A stretch of DNA of 64,000 nucleotides from an uncultured Serinicoccus sp. (GTDB taxonomy: Bacteria; Actinomycetota; Actinomycetes; Actinomycetales; Dermatophilaceae), in assembly GCF_947487915.1 (NCBI RefSeq), contig NZ_CANKYH010000010.1:81013-145012 (forward strand). Direction: 5' to 3'. The notes beneath the pieces were generated by a model. The model was given only the letters and a program-made list of their open reading frames with translations, did not search any database and had not been told where the DNA came from. Each line of letters begins with the position of its first letter. Position 1 is the stretch's first letter. Position numbers and translations under genes: made by a program. Of this stretch, positions 11,046 to 21,686 are shown in pieces.

Positions 11046-11540
11046 TCAGACCCGCCGGAGCTCGGCCGACATGTAGGACTGCATCTCGTGCCCGTGCGCG
11101 GCCATGTCCATGACCCACATGAGGTTGCTGTTGACGTAGCCGTAGAGCCGCTGGGCCGCGGCATACTCCGGAGAGCTGGGGCTGCGCACGATGCTGTCGG
11201 TGGCGACCTCGACCTTGGCCTGGCCGCTCTTGCCGTAGTACATCTCGACGACGCCGGTCGGGTGGGCGAGGAGCAGCTCGACGTCGCCGTCCGGCTGCGG
11301 GCGCCAGTAGCCGCTCTCGACGGCGAAGATCTCCTCCTTCTCGCCCTGCTCGTCGAGCAGCCAGGTGCGGGAGGTCCAGTGCAGGAACGGGCGACCGTCG
11401 TGGGTCACCTCGACCTCCTGACCGAAGTTGCGGGACGTCATCGTCGGGTAGCCGACGACGCCCGCGCCGGCCCAGGTGCCGAGCAGCCAGGCGAGGGGGG
11501 CGTTGTCCGGGTGCATGGTCGGGTCGAGTTCGATGGGCAC
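11046..11540 (-). CDS. Nitrobindin-like heme-binding protein (peroxynitrite isomerase family)
   Basis: 164 residues, a single beta-barrel of the nitrobindin/THAP4 family (formerly DUF1794). The diagnostic GTWAGAGVVGYP lies near residue 21. The distal pattern EEIFAVESGYWRPQPDGDVELLLAHPTG and the C-terminal MAAHGHEMQSYMSAEL with the proximal heme His are present. Members bind ferric heme and convert peroxynitrite to nitrate in other actinobacteria. The start is a GTG at 11538-11540 (VPIELDPTMHP). It is convergent with the preceding membrane protein gene (7-bp gap) and 16 bp upstream of the LCP gene stop. Confidence 0.92.
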   Translation of the reverse strand: MPIELDPTMHPDNAPLAWLLGTWAGAGVVGYPTMTSRNFGQEVEVTHDGRPFLHWTSRTWLLDEQGEKEEIFAVESGYWRPQPDGDVELLLAHPTGVVEMYYGKSGQAKVEVATDSIVRSPSSPEYAAAQRLYGYVNSNLMWVMDMAAHGHEMQSYMSAELRRV

Positions 11541-11556
11541 CCGCCCATGGTAGGGA

Positions 11557-12789
11557 CTATCCGCCGAAACCGGTGCGCGGGGACACCGGGTCGGTGTAGT
11601 CCTCCATGGTGTCGTTCTTCAGGTGCTCGGACAGGACCTGCATCTGCTCGTCGGCCATGACGACGATGGATCCGGCGACCGGGTGGTCGGCGATGCCGCT
11701 CCACGGTGCGGTCTCGAAGAAGATGTCGTCGCCGCGCACGCCGCGCATGGCGAATCCCAGGTCGCGCATGTCGCTCACCTGCAGGTCGGCGTCGACGGTG
11801 AGGTTGGTCGTCGCCGCGTCGACGAAGCGGGAGAGCCGCGCCGGGTTGGTCAGCGTCTCCCGGGAGAGCGCCTCGGTCATGATCGCCTGGATGAAGGCCT
11901 GCTGGCGCTGCCCGCGGGAGATGTCGCCCTGGGACAGGGCATACCGCTCCCGCACGAACTCCAGCCCGGTCGCGCCGTCCATGTGCATGACGCCCTCGGG
12001 GAAGCCGGGGGAGGCCTCGGCGACGTTGACGTCGACCCCGCCGATGGCATCGGTCATCGCGCGGAAGCTCTCGAAGTTGACGATGACGACGTGGTCGATC
12101 GGCACGTCGATGAGCGGCTGCAGGGTCTGGACGAGCAGCGGGGCCCCGCCGTAGGAGTAGGACGCGTTGATCTTCGAGGAGCCACCGGTGCCGGCGATCG
12201 GCACGAAGAGGTCGCGCGGGAAGTGGATGAGGTCGACCCGGTCGCGCTCGTCGTTGATGTGCATAAGCACGATGACGTCCGAGCGGCCGCGCTCCACGGA
12301 CAGGTCGCGGCTGTCCGAGCCGATGATGAGGAAGTTCATCGCCTCCCCGGCCTCGGCCGGCCGCTCCGGGCTGGTGGCGACGAACTCGCTCTCCGGCACC
12401 TCGATCTGCTCGCCGTCGTCACCGACGAGCGGGGCGGTGCCGTCGTCCTGCTCGAGCTGCTCCTCGCCGGTCTCGCCGTCCGGTTCGACGGTCCCGTCCA
12501 GGTCGACCGACCCGTCGTCCTCGGCGGCGGCCTCGTCGTCACCGGGCTGGGTGGAGCCGAAGCGGTCCGGGGAGATGGTCACGACCGAGTTGTCGTCGGC
12601 GTTGAGGTCCTCCCGCTCGATGTTGCCCTCGACGGTCCGCTGGAGGAAGAACGCGTAACCGCCCAGGGCGAGCACCCCCACGAGCGCCAGCAGGCCCACC
12701 CCGACGACGAGGGCGCGCACCGGGTGGCGCGGTCCGCGGTCGCGGGTGGGCGGGTCCTCGCGGTGGCGGGAGGCGTCGTGAGCCGGCAT
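11557..12789 (-). CDS. LytR-CpsA-Psr family cell-wall ligase
   Basis: 410 residues. A short cytoplasmic N-terminus is followed by one membrane helix (ALVVGVGLLALVGVLALGGY, residues ~26-45). A strongly acidic, low-complexity linker (DDEAAAEDDGSVDLDG...) runs to about residue 130. The LCP catalytic domain then shows FLIIGSDSRD, RSDVIVLMHIN, LIHFPRDLFVPI and SKINASYSYGG. LCP proteins attach wall polymers from polyprenyl-phosphate carriers to peptidoglycan or arabinogalactan outside the cell. The ATG is at 12787-12789. Divergent from ygfZ across 96 bp. Confidence 0.93.
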   Translation of the reverse strand: MPAHDASRHREDPPTRDRGPRHPVRALVVGVGLLALVGVLALGGYAFFLQRTVEGNIEREDLNADDNSVVTISPDRFGSTQPGDDEAAAEDDGSVDLDGTVEPDGETGEEQLEQDDGTAPLVGDDGEQIEVPESEFVATSPERPAEAGEAMNFLIIGSDSRDLSVERGRSDVIVLMHINDERDRVDLIHFPRDLFVPIAGTGGSSKINASYSYGGAPLLVQTLQPLIDVPIDHVVIVNFESFRAMTDAIGGVDVNVAEASPGFPEGVMHMDGATGLEFVRERYALSQGDISRGQRQQAFIQAIMTEALSRETLTNPARLSRFVDAATTNLTVDADLQVSDMRDLGFAMRGVRGDDIFFETAPWSGIADHPVAGSIVVMADEQMQVLSEHLKNDTMEDYTDPVSPRTGFGG

Positions 12790-12885
12790 GGGGCGGATTG
12801 TATGCCTGCCGCCTGCATGTTCTCCGTGACGACGGGCGCGTACCGTGGTGCTGGTGACCGGCCCGGACGGCAGGAGGAGGAGACG

Positions 12886-13902
12886 ATGAGCGTGCTGCTG
12901 GAGCGGCCCGGTGCCGTGGACGGCACCGGGGTCGACGCGGGCGTCGCGGCGCACTACGGCAACCCGCACCGCGAGCAACGGCTCCTCGCGGAGGGGCTGG
13001 CGGTCGTCGACCTCTCCCACCGCGGCGTGGTCACGGTCACCGGCGCGGACCGGCTGAGCTGGCTGCACTCGCTGACCACCCAGCAGCTGGTCGACCTGCC
13101 CGCCCGACGCTCGGCCGAGACGCTCGTGCTCTCGCCCAAGGGGCATGTCGAGCACGCGCTGCACGTCGTCGACGACGGCACGACCACCTGGATCACCACC
13201 GAGCCGGGCGCGGCCGCAGCGGTGGCCGAGTGGCTGGACTCGATGCGGTTCATGCTGCGGGTCGAGGTCGCCGACGTCAGCGAGGCCTATGCCGTGCTCG
13301 GCGAGCCGGTCGCCCGCGAGTCGGTGCCGGGCGAGCCGGTCGCCTGGGTGGACCCCTGGCCGGGGCCGGTCGGCGACACGTTCTGCTACGGCCCCGAGGG
13401 GGAGGAGCACCCGGGCCACGGCCGCGCCTGGCGCGAGCTCCTCGTGCCCCGCGCCGAGCTCGCGGCGGCGGTGGGTGACCGGCCGCTCGCCGGCACCTGG
13501 GCGGCGGAGGCGCTGCGGGTGGCCGCCTGGCGGCCCCGGGCCGGCGTGGACACCGACCACCGCACCATCCCGCACGAGCTGGACTGGCTGCGCACCGCCG
13601 TCCACCTGCACAAGGGCTGCTACCGGGGCCAGGAGACGGTCGCCCGGGTCAAGAACCTCGGACGCCCGCCCCGGAGGGTCGTGTTCCTGCACCTCGACGG
13701 CTCGGGGCACGTCATCCCCGAGGCGGGGACCGAGCTGACCCCGCTGGAGGGGGGCCGCGCGGTCGGCCGGCTCACCACGGTGGCGCGGCACGCCGAGGAC
13801 GGCCCGATCGCGCTGGCGCTGGTCAAGCGCAACCTCGATCCCGGTATGACGCTGCTCGCCGACGGCGCCGCCGCCGCCCAGACGGTGGTCGTCGCCGGCT
13901 GA
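12886..13902 (+). CDS. ygfZ: YgfZ/GcvT-domain folate-binding protein
   Basis: 338 residues. The family motif KGCYRGQET (here LHKGCYRGQETVARVKN) is intact, and the N-terminal GcvT-like fold (VTGADRLSWLHSLTTQ) is recognisable. YgfZ helps assemble or repair iron-sulfur clusters in a folate-dependent manner. The ATG at 12886 follows a strong GGAGGAGG. Divergent from the LCP gene. The downstream asparaginase starts 64 bp later and may be in the same transcript. Confidence 0.93.
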   Translation: MSVLLERPGAVDGTGVDAGVAAHYGNPHREQRLLAEGLAVVDLSHRGVVTVTGADRLSWLHSLTTQQLVDLPARRSAETLVLSPKGHVEHALHVVDDGTTTWITTEPGAAAAVAEWLDSMRFMLRVEVADVSEAYAVLGEPVARESVPGEPVAWVDPWPGPVGDTFCYGPEGEEHPGHGRAWRELLVPRAELAAAVGDRPLAGTWAAEALRVAAWRPRAGVDTDHRTIPHELDWLRTAVHLHKGCYRGQETVARVKNLGRPPRRVVFLHLDGSGHVIPEAGTELTPLEGGRAVGRLTTVARHAEDGPIALALVKRNLDPGMTLLADGAAAAQTVVVAG

Positions 13903-13966
13903 GCGAGGGCCTACCCGGGCGTCCCGGGGTGCCGGGGCCTCGGGTGCGGCTGGCAGGATCGGGCGC

Positions 13967-14980
13967 ATGGCACCCGATCTCCCGCAGGCCTCCGACTCAC
14001 CGCTGGCGTCCGCGCCGGTCGTCGCCGAGGTGGTGCGCAACGGCTTCGTCGAGTCGGTGCACCACGGCGTGGTCGCGCTGACCGCCCCGGACGGCTCACC
14101 GGAGCTGGCGCTCGGGCCGGTCGAGGCACCCATCCTGCCGCGGTCCTCGCTCAAGCCCCTGCAGGCGGTCGCCATGCTGCGGGCGGGCGCCGCGCTGGAC
14201 GGCGAGCTGCTCGCGCTCGCCTGCGCCAGCCACTCGGGCGAGAGGCGCCACCTCGACGGCGCGCGACGCATCCTCGCCTCGGTGGGGCTGGACGAGTCCG
14301 CGCTGCGCAACACCCCCGACCTGCCGTTCGACGAGGACGAGCGCCGGCGCTGGGTGCGGGAGGGGAACCCCGCGACCTCGCTGGCCCAGAACTGCTCGGG
14401 CAAGCACAGCGGCATGCTGGCGGCCTGCGTGGCGGCGGGCTGGGACACCGGCGCCTACCTCGACCCCGAGCACCCGCTGCAGCGGCTCGTCGTCGAGGTG
14501 GTGGAGGAGCTCACCGGCGAGCCGGTCGCGGTCTCGACCGTGGACGGGTGCGGGGCCCCCGCGCTCGGCGTGTCCTCCACCGGGCTGGCCCGCGCCTTCG
14601 GGCGGATCGCCGCGGCGGACCCCTCGACCGAGGAGGGGCGGGTCGCCGAGGCGATCCGACGCCACCCCGAGTTCCTCGGCGGCACCGGTCGCGACGTGAG
14701 CGAGCTCATCGGGGCGGTGCCCGGCCTCATCGCCAAGGACGGCGCGGAGTCGGTCTACGCGGTGGGCCTCGCGGACGGCCGTGGCCTGTCCGTCAAGATC
14801 ACCGACGGCGGGGAGCGGGCGCGGGTGGTCGTCGCGACCGCTGCCCTCCGCCGGGCGGGGGCGCACGAGCTCGGCCCCGACGCGGCGGACGTGATGGACG
14901 CCCTCGACGCGCGGGCGGTGGTGCGCGGGCACGGCGAGCGGGTCGGCGCGGTGCGCGCCGTCCTGCCCGAGGTGGGCTGA
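13967..14980 (+). CDS. Asparaginase of the AsnA/ReAIV (L-asparaginase II) family
   Basis: 337 residues. This family (PF06089) is unrelated to the E. coli enzymes and hydrolyses L-asparagine to aspartate. Diagnostic stretches are [12 protein letters not shown] near residue 48, [30 protein letters not shown] with the conserved Ser-Gly-Lys-His, [12 protein letters not shown] and [14 protein letters not shown]. No signal peptide, so cytoplasmic. It starts at ATG 13967; 49 bp separates it from dtd. Confidence 0.92.
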   Translation: MAPDLPQASDSPLASAPVVAEVVRNGFVESVHHGVVALTAPDGSPELALGPVEAPILPRSSLKPLQAVAMLRAGAALDGELLALACASHSGERRHLDGARRILASVGLDESALRNTPDLPFDEDERRRWVREGNPATSLAQNCSGKHSGMLAACVAAGWDTGAYLDPEHPLQRLVVEVVEELTGEPVAVSTVDGCGAPALGVSSTGLARAFGRIAAADPSTEEGRVAEAIRRHPEFLGGTGRDVSELIGAVPGLIAKDGAESVYAVGLADGRGLSVKITDGGERARVVVATAALRRAGAHELGPDAADVMDALDARAVVRGHGERVGAVRAVLPEVG

Positions 14981-15029
14981 TGCTGTCGCGGGCCGTGCCG
15001 CACGGGGCCGGCCGGCCGGGGGCGGGCTA

Positions 15030-15455
15030 GTGCGGGCGGTGCTGCAGCGGGCCACCCGGGCGGCGGTGCGCGTCGAGGGCGAGGTGGTGGGGCAGATCAC
15101 CCGGCCGGGTCTCGTGGCGCTGGTCGCCGCCACCCACGACGACGGCCCGGCCGACGTCGAGGCGATGGCCCGCAAGATCGCCGAGCTGCGGATCCTGCGC
15201 GAGGAGCGGTCGGTGCTCGAGACCGGGGCGCCGGTGCTGGTGGTCAGCCAGTTCACGCTCTACGGCAGCACCCGCAAGGGCCGACGCCCCTCCTGGGGCG
15301 ACGCGGCGCCGGGGCCGGTGGCCGAGCCCCTGGTGGAGGCGGTCGTCGCGGCGCTGCAGGAGCGTGGCGTCGAGGTCGCCACCGGGCGCTTCGGCGCCAT
15401 GATGGAGGTCGAGCTCGTCAACGACGGCCCGTTCACGCTCCTCGTCGACACCTGA
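15030..15455 (+). CDS. dtd: D-aminoacyl-tRNA deacylase
   Basis: 141 residues, the normal length. Removes D-amino acids mischarged onto tRNA. Both active-site signatures are present: VVSQFTLYG (near residue 74) and the C-terminal [13 protein letters not shown] carrying the Gly-cis-Pro-type region. The start is GTG 15030 ([15 protein letters not shown]). It is 49 bp downstream of the asparaginase gene on the same strand and convergent with the DUF2516 gene. Confidence 0.95.
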   Translation: MRAVLQRATRAAVRVEGEVVGQITRPGLVALVAATHDDGPADVEAMARKIAELRILREERSVLETGAPVLVVSQFTLYGSTRKGRRPSWGDAAPGPVAEPLVEAVVAALQERGVEVATGRFGAMMEVELVNDGPFTLLVDT

Positions 15456-15483
15456 CCCCGCACCAGGGTGAGGCGCGTGGGGG

Positions 15484-15813
15484 TCACCAGGGGCCGTAGG
15501 GGCCCATGTGGCTGGACGACCCGCCGTGCCCCTGCACCGCCTTGACGGCCGGGCGGACGTCCGCGAGGTAGACCGCGGCCGCGACCACGGCGATGACGTT
15601 GAAGATCGAGAAGGGGCTGAACATGAAGATGAAGCCGATCAGCGCCGCGCCACCGGTGAGGAGCAGCCAGAACTGCTTGGTGCGCTTGCCCGCGGCGGCG
15701 AACGCGTCGGACCGGGTGCGGGCGCAGTCGATCAGGGCCCACAGCATCATCCCGAAGACCGCGACGCCCACGACGACCTGCAGCAGGTTCTGTGCCTCGT
15801 AGATGGCTGGCAT
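15484..15813 (-). CDS. DUF2516 family small membrane protein
   Basis: 109 residues, three hydrophobic helices (LLQVVVGVAVFGMMLWALIDC, KQFWLLLTGGAALIGFIFMF and FNVIAVVAAAVYLADV). The helix-1 pattern ALIDCARTRSDAFAAAGKRTKQFWL is typical of DUF2516. The tail is Gly/Ser/His-rich and ends GPYGPW. Function is not known. Convergent with dtd; a 69-bp gap separates it from the methyltransferase gene behind it. Confidence 0.85.
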   Translation of the reverse strand: MPAIYEAQNLLQVVVGVAVFGMMLWALIDCARTRSDAFAAAGKRTKQFWLLLTGGAALIGFIFMFSPFSIFNVIAVVAAAVYLADVRPAVKAVQGHGGSSSHMGPYGPW

Positions 15814-15882
15814 GACTCCAGGGTAGAGGCACAGGCTGGGACTGGCCTGTCGGTGGGCTGTGCGGGCTCGTCCGGTGCGGTC

Positions 15883-16734
15883 CTACCGCGCGTCCGGTGC
15901 AGAGGTCGGGGCGACGGCGGACCAGGCGACGGTGAGCTCGCCGAGGCGCCAGCGGGCGACACCGCCACGCACCGGCCAGCCGTCCTCGCGCAGGGTGCGG
16001 GCGGTGGCCACGAACCGCTGGCGGGCGCCGTAGCTCGCCATCGGCGCCGACCTCGCCCACGCGGACTCCAGCGCCGTCAGGAAGGAGTGCACCGGCTCGC
16101 CCGGCACGTTGCGGTGGATGAGGGCCTTGGGCAGCCGCTCGGCGACGACCGAGGGCGACCCGAGGCCGGCGAGCCTCAGGGAGAGCGTCAGGGACACCGG
16201 CTCCGGCCCACCGTCCGGACCACGGCGCACGTCGACCCAGCTCGCCAGCCTGCCGAGCTCGTCGCAGGTGCCCTCCACGAGCGCCCCGCCCGGGGCCAGC
16301 CGCTGCGTCACCTGGGCCCACGCCGGCGCGACCTCGGCCTCGGCGTACTGGCGCAGCACGTTGAGCGCCCGCACCACCATCGGTCGCGCCTCTGCGCCGA
16401 GCGCCGTGGGCAGCGGCACCTCGAAGCCCCCGAGCGCGAAGTCCACCCCCGGCGGGTCCGCCAGCAGGCGACCCCGCTCGACCCGTTCCGGGTCGATCTC
16501 CACCCCGACCAGCCGGACGTCCGGACGCACCTGGCGCAGCCGGGCGGCCAGCTCCAGCACCGTGACGGGCGAGGCGCCGAAGCCCAGGTCGACGACGACG
16601 GGCGGCTCCGGTGCCGCGCGCAGGAGGCCCCCCAGGGCATACCCCATCCACCGGTCGATCTTGCGCAGCCGGTTGGGGTTGGTGGTGCCGCGGGTCACGG
16701 TGCCGACGGGTCGGCGGGCGGGGCGGGCGGGCAC
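15883..16734 (-). CDS. Class I SAM-dependent methyltransferase
   Basis: 283 residues from a GTG at 16734 (VPARPARRPVG). The SAM-binding motif I is VVVDLGFGASPVTV (near residue 47), followed by VGVEIDPERVERG for motif II and LRQYAEAEVAPAWAQVTQRLAPGGALVEGT for motif IV-V. The basic N-terminus (RGTTNPNRLRKIDRWM) is characteristic of an actinobacterial group found next to mshA. The substrate is unknown. Divergent from mshA with only 47 bp between starts, so the two promoters overlap. Confidence 0.88.
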   Translation of the reverse strand: MPARPARRPVGTVTRGTTNPNRLRKIDRWMGYALGGLLRAAPEPPVVVDLGFGASPVTVLELAARLRQVRPDVRLVGVEIDPERVERGRLLADPPGVDFALGGFEVPLPTALGAEARPMVVRALNVLRQYAEAEVAPAWAQVTQRLAPGGALVEGTCDELGRLASWVDVRRGPDGGPEPVSLTLSLRLAGLGSPSVVAERLPKALIHRNVPGEPVHSFLTALESAWARSAPMASYGARQRFVATARTLREDGWPVRGGVARWRLGELTVAWSAVAPTSAPDAR

Positions 16735-16781
16735 CGACCCAGACTAGGTCGCCCCTCGGCACCGCGTGCCACACTGCTCGC

Positions 16782-18077
16782 GTGACGACGACCGCCGCCG
16801 ACCTGCCGGTCCGCCGGGTCGCGATGGTCTCGCTGCACACCTCGCCGCTGCAGCGCCCGGGCACCGGAGACGCGGGCGGCCTCAACGTCTACGTCGTCGA
16901 GACCGCCACCCGGCTCGCCCGCCGCGGCGTCGAGGTCGACATCTTCACCCGCGCCGGCCCCGGCGGGGACGGGAGCGTGGAGCTCGAGCCGGGCCTGGAC
17001 GTGACCGTGCACCACGTCCCGGCCGGGCCCCGCGAGGGGGTGCCCAAGGACGAGCTCCCGGGGCACCTGTGCGCCTTCGCCGACGACCTGTCGCGGCACG
17101 TGGCCGGCCTGGCCGAGGGGCACTACGACGTGATCCACGCCCACTACTGGCTCTCCGGCCAGGCCGGCGGCCTCACGGCCCGGCGCTTCGACGTGCCGCT
17201 GGTGCAGACCATGCACACCATGGCGCGGGTCAAGAACGCCGCGCTCGCGGCCGGCGACGCCCCCGAGCCGCAGGCGCGGGTCGCGGGCGAGCAGGAGCTC
17301 GTCGACCGGGCGGACGCCTTGGTCGCCAACACCCCGGCCGAGGCCCGCGACCTCGTGGAGCTCTACTCCGCCGACCCCGCGCGCGTGCACGTCGTCCCGC
17401 CCGGGGTCGCCCTGGAGACCTTCCGGCCCGGGGACCGTGCCGCCGACCGCCGCGCCCTCGGGCTGGCGCCGCAGGACCGGGTGCTGCTCTTCGTCGGCCG
17501 CATCCAGCCGCTGAAGGCCCCCGACGTGCTGGTGCGCGCGGCCGGCGAGCTGGTCCGGCGCGACCCGGCGCTGCGCGACCGGCTGGTCGTCTCGGTGCTG
17601 GGCGGGCTCTCCGGCTCCGGCACGGCCAGCCCGGGGGCACTGCAGCGGCTGGCCGTCGCCGAGGGCGTCGAGGGGTTGGTGCACATCGCCCCACCGGTGA
17701 CCCGCGAGGAGCTGGCGCGCCGGATGCGGGCCGCCGACCTCGTGGTCGTCCCCTCCCACAACGAGTCCTTCGGGCTGGTCGCCATCGAGGCCCTGGCCTG
17801 CGGCACGCCGGTCCTGGCCGCGCGCGTCGGCGGCCTGCCGCTCGCGGTGGGGGAGGCCGGCGTCCTGGTCGACGGGCACGACCCGGGCACCTGGGCGGAC
17901 GCCCTGCAGCACGCGCTGCGGCGCCTCGAGGACGCGCAGGAGCGGGCGGCGTGGTCGGCGCAGGGGGTGGCGCACGCGCAGGGCTACTCGTGGGAGCGCA
18001 CGGTCGACGCCCTCATGTCGGCCTATGCTGCCGCGAAGGACACCCACGCACGTCGGCGAGGAGGACCCCATGGATGA
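16782..18077 (+). CDS. mshA: D-inositol-3-phosphate glycosyltransferase (mycothiol step 1)
   Basis: First mycothiol step: transfers GlcNAc from UDP-GlcNAc to inositol-3-phosphate. 431 residues, a GT4 enzyme. The N-terminal acceptor domain has VSLHTSPLQRPGTGDAGGLN and the sugar-phosphate segment DVIHAHYWLSG. The nucleotide-binding domain shows VLLFVGRIQPLKAPDVLV and the E-x7-E motif in SHNESFGLVAIEALACGTPVLA. The start is GTG 16782; no in-frame ATG fits. It overlaps ybjN by 8 bases, and the order mshA-ybjN-gpmA-regX3/senX3 is the same as in mycobacteria. Confidence 0.96.
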   Translation: MTTTAADLPVRRVAMVSLHTSPLQRPGTGDAGGLNVYVVETATRLARRGVEVDIFTRAGPGGDGSVELEPGLDVTVHHVPAGPREGVPKDELPGHLCAFADDLSRHVAGLAEGHYDVIHAHYWLSGQAGGLTARRFDVPLVQTMHTMARVKNAALAAGDAPEPQARVAGEQELVDRADALVANTPAEARDLVELYSADPARVHVVPPGVALETFRPGDRAADRRALGLAPQDRVLLFVGRIQPLKAPDVLVRAAGELVRRDPALRDRLVVSVLGGLSGSGTASPGALQRLAVAEGVEGLVHIAPPVTREELARRMRAADLVVVPSHNESFGLVAIEALACGTPVLAARVGGLPLAVGEAGVLVDGHDPGTWADALQHALRRLEDAQERAAWSAQGVAHAQGYSWERTVDALMSAYAAAKDTHARRRGGPHG

Positions 18078-18588
18078 GTCCGCGCAGACCCGGCTCCGCG
18101 AGCAGCTCGACGCCCTCGGTGTCGCCTGGGAGGTCGGCACCCGTCCGGGGGAGACCGCGGTCGCCCTGCCGGGGGAGCGCAAGCTGCGGACCGTCCTGTC
18201 CCTCGTCGTGGGGGAGCGCGCGCTGGAGCTGCGCGCCTTCGTCATCCGCAAGCCGGACGAGAACCACGAGGCGTTCTACCGCTACCTCCTGCGGCGCGCG
18301 TTGCGACTGCCCGGCGTGGGGTATGCCGTGGACGCCAGCGGCGACGTCTATCTCACCGGCCGCGTCCCGCTGGCCGGGCTGGAGGACGAGTCGGTGCTCG
18401 ACGAGCTGCTCGGCGCCGTCCTCGCGGCCTGCGACGAGCCCTTCAACGAGCTGCTGCGGCTGGGCTTCTGGACCTCGATCCGGCGCGAGTGGGCCTGGCG
18501 GGTCGACCGCGGCGAGTCCACCGCCAACCTCGAGGCCTTCCGGGCCGAGCTGGAGTCCTCGACCGAGGGGCAGGCCGGTCGGCCCTGA
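18070..18588 (+). CDS. YbjN domain-containing protein
   Basis: 172 residues from ATG 18070, preceded by GAGGAGG and overlapping the end of mshA. It belongs to the YbjN family, whose fold resembles the type III secretion chaperone fold. Visible blocks are [38 protein letters not shown] and [19 protein letters not shown]. Its partner is unknown; the conserved position between mshA and gpmA suggests co-regulation, not necessarily a shared pathway. An upstream in-frame start at 18025 would lie inside mshA and lacks a ribosome site. Confidence 0.88.
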   Translation: MDESAQTRLREQLDALGVAWEVGTRPGETAVALPGERKLRTVLSLVVGERALELRAFVIRKPDENHEAFYRYLLRRALRLPGVGYAVDASGDVYLTGRVPLAGLEDESVLDELLGAVLAACDEPFNELLRLGFWTSIRREWAWRVDRGESTANLEAFRAELESSTEGQAGRP

Positions 18589-18605
18589 TCGGTAGGGTGG
18601 GCGGC

Positions 18606-19361
18606 ATGAGCGAGGCCGCATACACCCTGATCCTGCTGCGCCACGGCGAGAGCCGGTGGAACGAGAAGAACCTCTTCACCGGGTGGGTCGACGTCGACCT
18701 GACGCCGACCGGCCACGAGGAGGCGCGTCGGGCCGGCGAGCTGCTGCGCGAGGAGGACCTGCTGCCGGACGTCCTGCACACCTCCCTGCTGCGCCGCGCG
18801 ATCACCACCGCCAACACCACGCTGGACGTCGCCGACCGCCACTGGATCCCGGTGCACCGGCACTGGCGGCTGAACGAGCGTCACTACGGGGCGCTGCAGG
18901 GCCTGGACAAGGCGCAGACGCGGGAGAAGTACGGCGAGGAGCAGTTCATGGCCTGGCGGCGCGGCTTCGACACCCCGCCGCCGCCCATCGAGGACGACGC
19001 CGAGTACTCCCAGGCCGGGGACCCCCGCTACGCCGACCTCGGCGAGGACCTGCCCCGCACCGAGTGCCTCAAGGACGTCGTCGCGCGGATGCTGCCCTAC
19101 TGGGACGACGCGATCGTCCCCGACCTGCGCAGCGGCCGGACGGTGCTGGTCGCCGCCCACGGCAACAGCCTGCGGGCCCTGGTCAAGCACCTCGACGGCA
19201 TCAGCGACGAGGACATCGCCGGGCTCAACATCCCCACCGGCATCCCGCTGCTCTACGAGCTGGACGCCGACCTCGCCCCGACCACCCCGGGCGGGCGCTA
19301 CCTCGACCCGGCGGCCGCCGCCGACGCGATCCAGGCCGTCGCCAACCAGGGCAAGAAGTAG
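18606..19361 (+). CDS. gpmA: 2,3-bisphosphoglycerate-dependent phosphoglycerate mutase
   Basis: Interconverts 3- and 2-phosphoglycerate in glycolysis. 251 residues. The catalytic phospho-His motif [18 protein letters not shown] is at residues ~9-26, the acid RHYGALQG is near 96, and the second His lies in [15 protein letters not shown]. The ATG at 18606 is 17 bp after ybjN, so it is likely in the mshA operon. Three hairpin repeats follow directly after the stop. Confidence 0.97.
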   Translation: MSEAAYTLILLRHGESRWNEKNLFTGWVDVDLTPTGHEEARRAGELLREEDLLPDVLHTSLLRRAITTANTTLDVADRHWIPVHRHWRLNERHYGALQGLDKAQTREKYGEEQFMAWRRGFDTPPPPIEDDAEYSQAGDPRYADLGEDLPRTECLKDVVARMLPYWDDAIVPDLRSGRTVLVAAHGNSLRALVKHLDGISDEDIAGLNIPTGIPLLYELDADLAPTTPGGRYLDPAAAADAIQAVANQGKK

Positions 19362-19490
19362 ACCTCCGGGGGGCTGCGCCCCCCGGACTCCCCCCCAAAA
19401 AGCCTCACCTCCGGGGGGCTGCGCCCCCCGGACACCCCCCCAAGAAAGCCTCACCTCCGGGGGGCTGCGGCCCCCCGGACTCCCCCCACC
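19362..19490. repeat. Three tandem 45-46 bp hairpin repeats after gpmA
   Basis: Copies begin at 19362, 19407 and 19453. Each contains the near-perfect palindrome CCGGGGGGCTGCGCCCCCCG, which folds into a short very stable hairpin, followed by a C-run and an A-rich AAAAAGCCTC-type spacer (AAGAAAGCCTC in copy 2). The array lies between convergent gpmA and regX3 and ends with an unrelated CCGGCGCCCCCACCGG hairpin. It may act as a bidirectional terminator or mRNA stabiliser. The near-identity of units indicates recent duplication. Confidence 0.8.
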
Positions 19491-19544
19491 GGCGCCCCCA
19501 CCGGTGCCCCACGCCCGACCGGTCCCCGCCGGCGTGCGGTCGGC

Positions 19545-20224
19545 TCAGGTGGTCTCGAACTTGTAGCCCAGCCCCCGGACGGTGACGATGTGCTGCGGGT
19601 GCGACGGGTCGGGCTCGATCTTGGCCCGGAGCCGCTTGACGTGCACGTCCAGGGTCTTGGTGTCCCCGACGTAGTCGCTGCCCCAGACCCGGTCGATGAG
19701 CTGGCCCCGGGTCAGCACCCGCCCGGCGTTGCGCAGCAGCATCTCGAGCAGCTCGAACTCCTTGAGCGGCAGCGACACGGACTTCCCGTCCACCGACACC
19801 GTGTGCCGCTCCACGTCCATGCGGACCGGGCCGGACTCGACGGTGGAGGGCATGAGCTCCTCGGGCTCGGTCTGCCGGCGCAGCACCGCCTTGATCCGGG
19901 CGAGCAGCTCGCGGCCGGAGTAGGGCTTGGTGACGTAGTCGTCGGCGCCCAGCTCCAGGCCGACCACCTTGTCGACCTCCGAGTCCTTGGCGGTGAGCAT
20001 GATGACCGGCACGCTGGAGCGCTGGCGCAGGGCCCGGCAGACGTCAACGCCGGACATGCCCGGCAGCATGAGGTCCAGGAGGACGAGGTCGGCGCCGTTG
20101 CGCTCGAACTCCGACAGCCCGTCGGTCCCCGTCTCGGTGACGGTGACGTCATACCCCTCCTTCTCGAGCAGGTAGGCCAGCGGGTCGGAGAAGGACTCCT
20201 CGTCCTCCACCACCAGGATCCGGG

Positions 20225-20228
<4 letters not shown>
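19545..20228 (-). CDS. regX3: Response regulator RegX3 (phosphate response)
   Basis: 227 residues, OmpR/PhoB class. The receiver has acidic residues E8/D9, phospho-acceptor D52 (LVLLDLMLPG), Thr in VIMLTAKD and Lys in DDYVTKPYSG. The winged helix carries LPLKEFELLEMLLRNAGRVLTR and TLDVHVKRLRAKIEPD. In actinobacteria RegX3 (PhoP) activates phosphate-starvation genes when phosphorylated by SenX3. The stop faces the hairpin array; the start overlaps the senX3 stop by 4 bases (ATGA). Confidence 0.94.
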
Positions 20229-21487
<1,259 letters not shown>

Positions 21488-21561
21488 GATGACCAGCCTA
21501 GGGTCTGCGGGTGACCACCCCGTGCACGTCGGGTGCCTGGGGGGTGCCCTGTCCGGCGAGA

Positions 21562-21594
21562 GTTCATCCGGGGGTCGTGCGGCGTTCACGTGGG
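21562..21594 (+). promoter_or_regulatory. PHO box-like direct repeats between senX3 and phoU
   Basis: GTTCATCCGGG (21562), GGTCGTGCGGC (21573, weak) and GTTCACGTGGG (21584) are consecutive 11-mers. The outer two match the actinobacterial PhoP/RegX3 direct-repeat unit (GTTCACC-type), spaced 22 bp. The site lies in the 199-bp divergent promoter region of senX3-regX3 and phoU, where such boxes mediate autoregulation in Streptomyces and mycobacteria. Confidence 0.65.
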
Positions 21595-21686
21595 TCTGCC
21601 ACGGTTCCACGCTGGTGGCACCTGCCCAGGTGTCCGACAATGGGGCGACGGGCCCGTCCCCCCACCCCGGCCCCGAGGAGGCAGGC

